A stretch of 64,000 nt of DNA, taken from positions 108,915 to 172,914 of the forward strand of contig CANQVJ010000003.1 of the NCBI GenBank assembly GCA_947627295.1, read 5' to 3'. Positions within the stretch are counted from its first letter, which is position 1. The number at the start of each line of letters is the position of its first letter. The position numbers and the translations under genes were made by a program. A model generated the notes under the pieces. It was not told the DNA's origin and made no database searches. It saw nothing but the letters and a program-made list of their open reading frames with translations. Origin of the DNA: an uncultured Clostridia bacterium (lineage in GTDB: Bacteria; Bacillota; Clostridia; TANB77; CAG-508). Below, one piece after another: positions 8,771 through 17,008 of this stretch.

Positions 8771-11335
8771 ATGTATGTATTCAATAGAATAACTGTAAAT
8801 CCACAACTGCCTAAAAGAATAGAGAAATTAGGCATTATAGCAAATAATTTATGGTGGACTTGGAATGCAGAATTTTTAAGATTATTTAGAAAAATAGATG
8901 CAGATTTATGGGAAAATTGTGCAAAAAATCCTGTAAAATTTTTAAAATTAGTTTCACAAGAAAAGTTAGAAAAAGTATCAAAAGATATAATGTTTTTGCG
9001 TGAATATGATAAAATAGCAGAAGATTTTGAAAACTATATAAAAAGCAAAGACACTTGGTTCAACAACACATATCCAAACAATAAAAAAGATTTAATTGCA
9101 TACTTCTCAGCAGAATATGGTTTAGACGAAACTATGCCAATATATTCTGGTGGGCTTGGAATCTTGTCTGGAGACCACTTGAAATCAGCAAGTGATTTAG
9201 GTATTCCATTAGTAGCAGTAGGATTATTATATAAACAAGGATATTTTAATCAAAAAATTAATGGATATGGACAGCAAGAAAGTGAATACAGAAGTATAGA
9301 TTTATATGATATGCCAATAATACCTGTTAAAGACGAAAAGGGTGACGACTTAACTATATATGTTAAATTCCCAAAAAGAAGATTATATTTAAAAGTATGG
9401 CAAGTAAATGTTGGTAGAGTTACATTATATTTATTAGATTCAGATATTGAAAAAAATAATATTGAAGATAGAGATGTAACACTTAAATTATATGGTGGAG
9501 ACCAAGAAATGAGAATCCGACAAGAAATAGTACTTGGAATGGGTGGAACAAATTTATTAACAAGAGTTCTTAAATTAAACCCAACAATATTCCATATGAA
9601 TGAAGGGCACTCAGCATTTTTAATACTTGAAACAATAAAAAATATTATGAACGAAAAACAAGTTACATTTGATGTTGCAAAAGATATAGCATCTTCAAAA
9701 ACAGTATTCACAACACACACACCAGTTCCAGCAGGAAATGATATTTTCTCAGTAGAACTAGTAGAAAAATATTTCAAAGATTTCTGGCCAAGACTTGGCT
9801 TAAGTCGTGAAGAATTTTTAAAACTAGGTATGAAACCTACAAAAGAATTAGAAGAAGGATTCAATATGGGAATATTGGCCCTAAAAATTGCAGGAAAGAA
9901 AAATGGTGTTAGTAAATTACATGGGGCAGTATCAAGAGAATTATTTGGAGAAGTTTGGCCAAACATTGCTGCAAACGAATCTCCTATTGGATATGTTACA
10001 AATGGAATACATACATGCACATGGCTTGTTCCAAGATTAAAAGCATTGTATAATAAATATTTAATGCCATATTGGCAAGACAATATTCACAATGACGATA
10101 TTTGGGCAAAAATAAGAAATATACCAAATGATAAATTATGGGAAGTACACCAACAAAGAAAAATTAAATTATTAAAAGCTATAAAAACTAGAACTACTGC
10201 AAGATTAAAAAGGTCAGGATATAGTTATGAAGAAATAAATGAAATCACATCAAAATTAAATCCTAATGCATTAACAATTGGTTTTGCAAGAAGATTTGCA
10301 ACATACAAAAGAGCAACATTAATCTTTAAAGATTTAGAAAGAATAACACAAATATTAAATAACGAAGAGAGACCAGTTCAACTTGTGTTTGCAGGTAAAG
10401 CACATCCAGCAGATAAAGAAGGCCAAGATTTAATAAAATACATACATGAAATTTCTATGATGCCACAATTTAAAGGTAAGATATTCTTACTAGAAGATTA
10501 TAACATGGGAATGTCAAGATACTTAATAAGTGGAGTAGATGTATGGTTAAACAACCCTAGAAGACCTATGGAAGCGTCTGGTACAAGTGGACAAAAAGCT
10601 TCAGTAAATGGAGTAATAAACTTTAGTGTATTAGACGGCTGGTGGGCAGAAGGATATACTGGAAATAATGGTTGGACAATCGGCTCTAATGCTGAATATG
10701 AATCATATGAAGCACAAGATTTAGCAGACAGTGATAGTATGTATTATACATTAGAAGAAAAAATCATACCAACATATTATGATAAAGATAGAAGTGGAAT
10801 ATCTAAAAAGTGGATGGAAATAATGAAGAATTCAATAATTACAACAGGCGGAAAATACAGTACTTCAAGAATGCTTGTTGATTATACAAATCAACTATAT
10901 ATGCCACTTTGCAATTTAACAAACAAATATTATAAAGATATAGATAAAGTAACACAATTCAATTCATGGAAAAAAGATATATCAAACAATTGGAAAAATG
11001 TAAAAATAACTCAAAAGAACAATTTAGATAATATCACATTAGATGCAGGAAATAATATTGAAGTTAAATGTGAAATAGAAATTCCAGATATAGATATCAA
11101 AAATGTTTCAGTACAAGTTTATTATGGTAAAATCTTAGAAAGTGGAGTTGTAGATAATATTGAAATTCTACCAATGGAAATGATTAAACAAGATAAAGAT
11201 AAATATCAGTTCAAAGCTAAAATAGAATTAAAAACAGGTGGAAATTATGGATATACATTTAGGGTGATGCCTAAACATGAAATGCTACTTGAACCTGCAA
11301 ATCTAGATTTAGTTAAATGGGTTACAAATAAATAA
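8771..11335 (+). CDS. glgP: Alpha-glucan (glycogen/maltodextrin) phosphorylase
   Basis: 854 residues, GT35 family of the shorter Thermotoga/archaeal type. It releases glucose 1-phosphate from glycogen or maltodextrin using pyridoxal phosphate. NEGHSAF is in the N-terminal half, and the PLP-lysine loop EASGTSGQKASVNG is near residue 605. It has its own promoter and terminator, so it is monocistronic. No other glycogen genes adjoin it; a GH15 glucoamylase-like gene lies 19 kb away. It is a long gene with no in-frame CGG. Confidence 0.95.
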   Translation: MYVFNRITVNPQLPKRIEKLGIIANNLWWTWNAEFLRLFRKIDADLWENCAKNPVKFLKLVSQEKLEKVSKDIMFLREYDKIAEDFENYIKSKDTWFNNTYPNNKKDLIAYFSAEYGLDETMPIYSGGLGILSGDHLKSASDLGIPLVAVGLLYKQGYFNQKINGYGQQESEYRSIDLYDMPIIPVKDEKGDDLTIYVKFPKRRLYLKVWQVNVGRVTLYLLDSDIEKNNIEDRDVTLKLYGGDQEMRIRQEIVLGMGGTNLLTRVLKLNPTIFHMNEGHSAFLILETIKNIMNEKQVTFDVAKDIASSKTVFTTHTPVPAGNDIFSVELVEKYFKDFWPRLGLSREEFLKLGMKPTKELEEGFNMGILALKIAGKKNGVSKLHGAVSRELFGEVWPNIAANESPIGYVTNGIHTCTWLVPRLKALYNKYLMPYWQDNIHNDDIWAKIRNIPNDKLWEVHQQRKIKLLKAIKTRTTARLKRSGYSYEEINEITSKLNPNALTIGFARRFATYKRATLIFKDLERITQILNNEERPVQLVFAGKAHPADKEGQDLIKYIHEISMMPQFKGKIFLLEDYNMGMSRYLISGVDVWLNNPRRPMEASGTSGQKASVNGVINFSVLDGWWAEGYTGNNGWTIGSNAEYESYEAQDLADSDSMYYTLEEKIIPTYYDKDRSGISKKWMEIMKNSIITTGGKYSTSRMLVDYTNQLYMPLCNLTNKYYKDIDKVTQFNSWKKDISNNWKNVKITQKNNLDNITLDAGNNIEVKCEIEIPDIDIKNVSVQVYYGKILESGVVDNIEILPMEMIKQDKDKYQFKAKIELKTGGNYGYTFRVMPKHEMLLEPANLDLVKWVTNK

Positions 11336-11349
11336 TAGAAGTAAATAGA

Positions 11350-11382
11350 AGGGGAATCCTATTTTTAGGACACCCCTTTTTA
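11350..11382 (+). terminator. Terminator after glgP
   Basis: AAGGGG..TCCT / AGGA..CCCCTT stem followed by T residues, between the convergent glgP and tmcAL. Confidence 0.8.
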
Positions 11383-11385
11383 AAC

Positions 11386-12589
11386 TTATATAACGATACA
11401 ACTGGTAGTGTAGTCAAGGTTGGCAGGTGAAGAATTAGCAAGTGAATATATATTGGTTGCAAGTATATCTTTTTGCAAAATTGAAAGTAGATTTTCATTT
11501 TTGCAGTTTTTCTCGAAACTTTTAACAGAAGTAACAACTTGTAAATTAGGATTTAATTTTTTGGCTTCAGAAATTATTTTTTTACCTACATCATTAAAAC
11601 CTAAAACTCGAATATAGGGGATAGTGTTTTTTGAAACTTCCATATCATTTTTAGTAATTCCGAAGCATTGCATAAAGAAGAATTCTTTGTAAACGCGTAT
11701 AAGTATATCGTTTAGATTTTATATTATTTAATAATTCATTGAGTTTATTATATGAATTAGCAGCTTTTTTTATAGTAAATTCTAAACCTTCACTAACATC
11801 TGGTAAAAGAGAAATTTCATTAATATCCATTTTTCTTAAAGTATAAATTATTTCTTTTTCAAAACAAGTTATATCTGGAACCAAATCACAATTAAGTAAA
11901 GTATCATAACTATATTTAGGCATTAAATTTTTAAGGTCATTTAATTTATTAGATTTTACAAGTTCTCTAATAGCGGTTGCACTTGCAATAGAACCTGTAA
12001 AACTTACATCATTATAATTAGCAGATACTCTAGAAATTGCAATAGGTTCTATTCTAGAATTACATTTTTTCAAAGCCTTTAAATATTCAATTCCTAAAAT
12101 ATTATTTGGCATTTCTAAAATATTGCTTTTAGTTTTTAAATATTTTGAAACAGCAATTTGCCTTGCTTTAGGAAAAGAAGTACCTTTTTTTAATTCTGAA
12201 GCTAATACATCTTTATATTCTTTTGGTTCGCTTAATAAAATATCTGCGATTTTTTCTAAAAGTGAAATATTGTTTTCTTCTGCACCAAAAGATAGAAAAT
12301 TAACAATTCCAAGTGAATCTAAAATTTTAATTCCGCCTTCTGCAAAATTTTCAGCACTGGAAAGGGAATACAGAGTTGGTAGTTCGATTACTAAATCCAC
12401 TCCAGAATTCAAAGCCATTTTAGCTTTCTTCCATTTATCAATCAAAGAAGTGCTACCTCTTTGAGTAAAATTTCCACTAATTACTGCAACAGTTGCATCA
12501 GCAGAAGTTAATTCTTTAGACTTTTTAAAATGATATAAATGACCATTGTGAAACGGATTATATTCTGCTATTATTCCTAAAACTTTCAT
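11386..12589 (-). CDS. tmcAL: tRNA(Met) cytidine acetate ligase TmcAL (+1 shift at CGG 11662)
   Basis: Makes N4-acetylcytidine at the wobble position of elongator tRNA-Met using acetate and ATP. The N-terminus MKVLGIIAEYNPFHNGHLYH carries the nucleotidyltransferase HxGH-like motif, and AVISGNFTQRG follows. The start is set at 12589, because the upstream ATG at 12607 would include the Shine-Dalgarno. The frame meets CGG at 11662-11660 (codon 310), where 0-frame reading gives a stop two codons on. Reading CGGA as Gly continues LLYAMLGITKND and later PYIRVLGFN, giving 400 residues, the normal length. Its target is a tRNA, which is of interest given the decoding anomaly. Confidence 0.92.
11660..11662 (-). 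other. CGG +1 frameshift site in tmcAL
   Basis: Coding strand ctt-CGG-aat; the downstream frame begins GGA. The restored residues AMLGITKN match the family. Confidence 0.9.
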
Positions 12590-12664
12590 ATAAAAAACTC
12601 CTTGCATATTTTATAAAATAATGATAACATAAAATTAAATAAAAAACAATTAGGAGAAATATTT

Positions 12665-13102
12665 ATGGAAAAAGTAACTATCTATACTGACGGAGCATGT
12701 TCAGGGAACCCTGGCCCAGGTGGGTGGGGAGCAGTTTTAATGTATAAAGAACATAAAAAAGAAATTTCAGGTTCTAAGCAAGATACCACAAATAATGTAA
12801 TGGAAATAACAGCAGTAATAGAAGCTCTAAAACTTTTAAAATTTCCATGTGATGTAGATTTATATAGTGATAGTGCATATGTTGTAAATGCATTTGAAAA
12901 AGGTTGGATTGAAAATTGGTTAAAAAACAATTGGAAAACAGCTAATAAGCAACCAGTAAAAAACAAAGAACTGTGGCAAGAATTATATGAACTAACCAAT
13001 AAACACAATGTGAATTTTATAAAAGTAAAAGGACATGCTGATAATAAATACAATAATAGATGTGACGAATTGGCAACTTCTGCCATACAACATGTTAGTT
13101 AA
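12665..13102 (+). CDS. rnhA: Ribonuclease HI
   Basis: 145 residues. It cleaves the RNA strand of RNA-DNA hybrids. The catalytic carboxylates are visible in [28 protein letters not shown] and LYSDSAYVV, and the last in [18 protein letters not shown]. Divergent from tmcAL, with GGAG upstream of the start. Full length and intact. Confidence 0.97.
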   Translation: MEKVTIYTDGACSGNPGPGGWGAVLMYKEHKKEISGSKQDTTNNVMEITAVIEALKLLKFPCDVDLYSDSAYVVNAFEKGWIENWLKNNWKTANKQPVKNKELWQELYELTNKHNVNFIKVKGHADNKYNNRCDELATSAIQHVS

Positions 13103-13135
13103 TATTACAGTTTCATTACATTTTGCAATAAGATA

Positions 13136-13164
13136 TTGAAAAGATATAAAAATTAAATTATAAT
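13136..13164 (+). promoter_or_regulatory. Promoter of the 13199 gene
   Basis: TTGAAA (13136-13141), 17-base spacer, TATAAT (13159-13164). Confidence 0.7.
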
Positions 13165-13198
13165 AATAATGTAACTAAAGCTAAAAGTAGGAGATAAA

Positions 13199-14002
13199 AT
13201 GGAAAATTTTGCAGAATATATGCTAAATGAAAAAGATTTAGTCGCAAAAATGGAAATTGAATATTATCTATCTAAAAAGCAAGACATTCTGTTTGATAAA
13301 TCAGTAGTTTTTAAAACAGAAATCGCAAAATTGTTTATGGACTTTATGGAAATAGAAGTTGATAAAAACTTAGTTTTAACAGCATGCCTTTTATGCAATT
13401 GCAAAAAGAGTGATTCACCACAAGAGTTAGAAAAAATACATAGTTATGCAAAAGAAGGTGCCGAATATTTAAAAACTATTGGATTTGGAAGAAGAATATG
13501 CAAAATATGTGAAGAGGTAAATAGATATAGTAAAAGTTCTCCAAGAGAAAAAGAAAGTGATATTGTTGAACTTGCAGACCAATTTGGAGGGATGCTTTTA
13601 GATAGGGTAGAAAGAAAAGGTTTTGATTCAGAAGAAGCAATAGTGTTGTTAGAATACAGAAATTTAAAAGATAAATATAACAGATATTTAGAAACATTTA
13701 TTGCATTTGTAAAAGAAATAAATGAAATAAAATTAGGAGACAAATTTAAAATAGGTGTATTTACTAAACTGAAAAAAATACATGATAGCTCAAGTGATGT
13801 TAAAGAATTTATAAAAAATATTGCAAAAGATTTTGATCCGGTAGTTGGTAGAGAAATTGAAAAAAGCAGAAAAAGAATCAAAGAAGAAATATTTAATGAA
13901 ACTAAAAATCCAAACAGAGCATTATTCAGTGCTGAGACAACAAAAAAGATAATGGGACATATTTTAACAAAAGAAGAAAAATTTACACAAAACGAGGAGT
14001 GA
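13199..14002 (+). CDS. Conserved hypothetical protein, possible degenerate HD-type helical domain
   Basis: 267 residues, mostly helical and charged, with no signal peptide or membrane segment. Residues about 55-115 (CLLCNCKK...HSYAKEGAEYLKTIGFGRR) resemble the helical layout of an HD-domain hydrolase, but the paired HD residues are not seen. I do not recognise the function. It has its own promoter, and its stop lies inside the terminator hairpin. The EndoQ-like gene follows after 41 bases. Confidence 0.6.
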   Translation: MENFAEYMLNEKDLVAKMEIEYYLSKKQDILFDKSVVFKTEIAKLFMDFMEIEVDKNLVLTACLLCNCKKSDSPQELEKIHSYAKEGAEYLKTIGFGRRICKICEEVNRYSKSSPREKESDIVELADQFGGMLLDRVERKGFDSEEAIVLLEYRNLKDKYNRYLETFIAFVKEINEIKLGDKFKIGVFTKLKKIHDSSSDVKEFIKNIAKDFDPVVGREIEKSRKRIKEEIFNETKNPNRALFSAETTKKIMGHILTKEEKFTQNEE

Positions 14003-14017
14003 TGAACCCTCGTTTTG
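13988..14017 (+). terminator. Terminator overlapping the stop of the 13199 gene
   Basis: CAAAACGAGG / CCTCGTTTTG, a 10-bp perfect stem; the T-run is weak. Confidence 0.75.
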
Positions 14018-14043
14018 CTTAAGGGCAGGAAAGGTAGAAAAAT

Positions 14044-15240
14044 ATGAACGAAGTATTTGCAGATTTACATGTACATATAGGCAGGAGTGAAAATCGGAAA
14101 ACCTATAAAAATAACAGCAGCAAAATCGCTTAACTTTGCAAACATTGCAAAAGAGTGTGTAAACAAAAAAGGAATTCAAATAGTAGGAATAATAGATTGT
14201 GCATCTCCATATGTAATAGAAGATATAGAAAACTTTTTAAAAACAGGAGAGGCATATGAACTAGAAGATGGCGGAATAATTTATCAAAACAAAGTATGTA
14301 TTCTTCTGGGAAGTGAAGTAGAAACTTCTGAAGTTCGGAAGAAATGGCAAATGTGGTAGCGCTCACAATGTATGCTTCTTCCCACATTTAAAAGACATAA
14401 AAGAATTTTCAAAGGAAATGAGTACACATATAAAAAATATAACTTTAAGCACACAAAGGTCCAATATATCTGGATATGAACTGATAGATATAGTTGAAAA
14501 ATATAATGGAATATTAATTCCAGCACATGTTTTTACACCACATAAAAGCTATTATGGAAATTGTGTAGATAGATTGCAAGATATATTTAAAGAAAAATAT
14601 GATAAGATTTTTGCAATAGAGCTAGGCTTAAGCTCAGACACATATTTAGCAGATACAATTTCAGAACTTGAAAATAAAACTTTTGTAACAAATTCAGATG
14701 CACACTCACTTCCTAAAATTGCAAGAGAATACAATAAGATGCTTGTAAAAGATATATCATTTGAAGAAGTTAAAAAAGCATTAAAGGGTGAAGAAGGTAG
14801 AAAAATAATTGCAAATTATGGCTTAGACCCAAAACTTCGGCAAATATCATAGAACATATTGTGACGAGTGTGAAACTTCTATTGAAACGAAGGAACCGGT
14901 TGTGGAGTGTCCACACTGTGGTAGCAAAAAAGTTACATTTGGCGTTTTTGATAGAATAGAATTAATACAAGATAAAAAAGTAAGTAAAAGTCCTGCAAGC
15001 AGGCCACCATATATATACCAAATACCACTTCAGTTTATACCAGGAGTTGGAGGAAAAACAATAGATAAATTACTTGATAATTTTGAAACAGAAATGAACA
15101 TATTACATAAATTATCAGAAGACGACATTGAAGCAGTAGTTGGAAAGAAAATAGCACATAATATAATTTCTGCAAAAGAAGGAAAAATGGAAATCCACTC
15201 AGGTGGTGGGGGAGTATATGGAAAAGTAAAAGCTAAATAA
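14044..15240 (+). CDS. Endonuclease Q-like PHP protein (three +1 shifts at CGG)
   Basis: Resembles the EndoQ family, PHP-fold nucleases that cut DNA beside deaminated bases or abasic sites. The gene is broken three times, each at an in-frame CGG (codons 18, 98 and 265). Reading each CGGN as Gly gives one 397-residue protein. The metal-binding DLHVHIGRSENG and NSDAHSLPKI belong to the PHP domain. A zinc motif YCDECE...CPHCGSKK follows, then a helix-hairpin-helix at QFIPGVGGKTIDKLL and the family's C-terminal GGGGVYGKV. Four pieces would otherwise be called separate genes. spoIIM follows. Confidence 0.88.
14095..14097 (+). other. CGG +1 frameshift site 1 in the EndoQ-like gene
   Basis: Context aat-CGG-aaa; restored SENGKPIKITAAKSL. 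Confidence 0.9.
14336..14338 (+). other. CGG +1 frameshift site 2 in the EndoQ-like gene
   Basis: Context gtt-CGG-aag; restored SEVGRNGKCGSAHNVCFFPH. Confidence 0.9.
14838..14840 (+). other. CGG +1 frameshift site 3 in the EndoQ-like gene
   Basis: Context ctt-CGG-caa; restored DPKLGKYHRTYCDECE, which leads into the zinc motif. Confidence 0.9.
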
Positions 15241-15296
15241 TTTCTAATTCATAAAAAAATCTAAAATGCATACAAATTATGTATAAGGAGTTTTTT

Positions 15297-15911
15297 ATGA
15301 AAAAAGTTATTATAGGACATATTTTAAACAATAAAAAAGAGTATATAGTTATAACATTAATGTTCATAATTGGAATTTTTCTTGGAGTATTTTTTGTAAA
15401 TAATTCAGGAGAAGAAAAAATGGCAGAGGTAACAAATTATTTTTCATCCAGCATAGAAAATCTAAAAGCAAACAATCAAGTTGAAAAAATGAGTTTGTTA
15501 AAAAACAGTATTTTTAGTAACTTAAGTTTATCTATAATATTATGGTTTTTAGGGACAACAATTATAGGAATTCCAATAGTAGTTGGCATAATTGCATATA
15601 AAGGATTTTGCTTAGGGTACACAATTTCGATTTCTGTATTTACACTTGGAAAACTAAAAGGAACTATGTTCACAATAGCTTCTCTTACATTACATAATAT
15701 TATAGCAATACCTGCGCTTATTGCAATAGGAGTAAGCGGATATAAATTATATAAATCAATTATGAAAGATAAAAGAAAAAACAACATAAAATTAGAGATT
15801 ATAAGGCATACAACTTTTTCAATTATAATGCTTGGGGCACTAATGATTTCGTCAATTGTAGAAATCTTTATAACAACTAATTTGATACAATCGATTATAA
15901 AATATTTATAA
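15297..15911 (+). CDS. spoIIM: Stage II sporulation protein M
   Basis: 204 residues with about five membrane segments (for example ITLMFIIGIFLGVFF), family SpoIIM. It is part of the SpoIIDMP complex that dissolves septal peptidoglycan during forespore engulfment. The start at 15297 is used, since the upstream in-frame ATG at 15279 overlaps the Shine-Dalgarno AAGGAG. The conserved PIVVGIIAYKGFCLGYT region is present. It sits between the EndoQ-like gene and xerD, as is common in Clostridia. Confidence 0.9.
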   Translation: MKKVIIGHILNNKKEYIVITLMFIIGIFLGVFFVNNSGEEKMAEVTNYFSSSIENLKANNQVEKMSLLKNSIFSNLSLSIILWFLGTTIIGIPIVVGIIAYKGFCLGYTISISVFTLGKLKGTMFTIASLTLHNIIAIPALIAIGVSGYKLYKSIMKDKRKNNIKLEIIRHTTFSIIMLGALMISSIVEIFITTNLIQSIIKYL

Positions 15912-15928
15912 AAAAATCTAAAAAACTA

Positions 15929-15957
15929 TTTACATTTTTTTTATAGTTTGATATAAC
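15929..15957 (+). promoter_or_regulatory. Promoter of xerD
   Basis: TTTACA (15929-15934), 17-base spacer, TATAAC (15952-15957). Confidence 0.6.
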
Positions 15958-16003
15958 ATAAGTAGGTTATGTTAATGAATTTTAAATGAGAGGTAGATAA
16001 ACA

Positions 16004-16885
16004 ATGGAAAAACAATTAAAACAATTCTTTAATTTCTTAGAAAATGAAAAAAAATTATCAAGCAACACATTACAGTCATATAAAAGAGACATTAAACAAT
16101 TTAAAGAATATTTGGAACTTAAAAGAATTAACTATAATAAGGTAACAGAAAAAATAGTAAATGAATATATAAAACACTTAGAAGAAGAAGGAAAAAAGGC
16201 TTCAACAATATCAAGATGCATAGCTTCAATTCGTTCTTTTTACCAATATGAGTTAAGAAATAAAAAAATAAAGAAAGACCCAACAGCAAATATTCAATCA
16301 CCTAAAATAGAAAAAAAGGCGCCTAGCACACTAACATTTAAAGAAGTAACATTACTTTTAGAGCAACCAAAAAATGTTGATTTAAAAGGAATTCGTGATA
16401 AAGCAATGCTAGAATTTGCATATGCTACAGGTATGAGAGTTACAGAAATTATATCATTAGATATTGAAGATGTTAATTTAGAAGAAGGCTATGTAACTTG
16501 TAGAACAGGTAAAAAACAAAGAAATATACCATTAGGAAAACTATCTCTAAAAGCATTAAAAGATTATATAAATAACGCAAGAAATATTTTAATAAAAGAC
16601 GAAAGTGTAAAAGCATTATTCGTAAATGTTAATGGAAGAAGATTAACAAGACAAGGTTTCTGGAAAATTATAAAATACTATAAAGAACAAGCTCACATAA
16701 ATAAAGATATAACACCACATATTTTAAGACACTCATTTGCAACACACCTACTACAAAATGGTGCAGACCTAAAAGCAATACAAACAATGCTTGGACACTC
16801 AGACATATCGTCAACACAAATATATATGCAATTCCAAGATGACGGAATAAAAAATGTTTATAGAAAAGCTCATCCAAGAGCATAA
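16004..16885 (+). CDS. xerD: Tyrosine recombinase XerD
   Basis: 293 residues. It resolves chromosome dimers at dif together with XerC. The N-terminal SAM-like core-binding domain (1-90) precedes the catalytic domain. The active-site residues appear as ATGMRVTEI, HILRHSFATHLLQNG, LGHSDISSTQIY with the tyrosine nucleophile. The context is housekeeping with no att-like repeats, so it is not read as a phage integrase. Confidence 0.93.
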   Translation: MEKQLKQFFNFLENEKKLSSNTLQSYKRDIKQFKEYLELKRINYNKVTEKIVNEYIKHLEEEGKKASTISRCIASIRSFYQYELRNKKIKKDPTANIQSPKIEKKAPSTLTFKEVTLLLEQPKNVDLKGIRDKAMLEFAYATGMRVTEIISLDIEDVNLEEGYVTCRTGKKQRNIPLGKLSLKALKDYINNARNILIKDESVKALFVNVNGRRLTRQGFWKIIKYYKEQAHINKDITPHILRHSFATHLLQNGADLKAIQTMLGHSDISSTQIYMQFQDDGIKNVYRKAHPRA

Positions 16886-16890
16886 ATAAA

Positions 16891-16929
16891 AATTAAGGTT
16901 ATTCAAATAAGAATAGCCTTAATTTTTTT
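16891..16929 (+). terminator. Terminator after xerD
   Basis: 14-bp stem with one G-U pair (16891-16904 with 16911-16924) and a T-run. Confidence 0.88.
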
Positions 16930-16938
16930 AAATAATAC

Positions 16939-16968
16939 TTGTAAAATAATATTCAATAGTGATATAAT
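16939..16968 (+). promoter_or_regulatory. Promoter of mutL
   Basis: TTGTAA (16939-16944), 18-base spacer, TATAAT (16963-16968). Confidence 0.65.
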
Positions 16969-17008
16969 ACAATAAAACAAACATAAGAGGAAAGGAATTA
17001 ATTTAAAA

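Noticed and set aside
9250-10083. A 277-codon open frame on the minus strand inside glgP.
   Set aside because: It is the antisense shadow of a conserved gene, with no ribosome site or recognisable protein; similar shadows occur in mutL and tig.
14890-14904. A further CGG in the EndoQ-like gene, in gaaccggttgtgg, as a possible fourth shift site.
   Set aside because: In the restored frame it reads gaa-ccg-gtt-gtg, so CGG is out of phase and the frame continues without a shift.
16004-16885. The tyrosine recombinase as a phage or island integrase.
   Set aside because: Sequence, length and housekeeping context fit XerD, and no attachment-site repeats are nearby.
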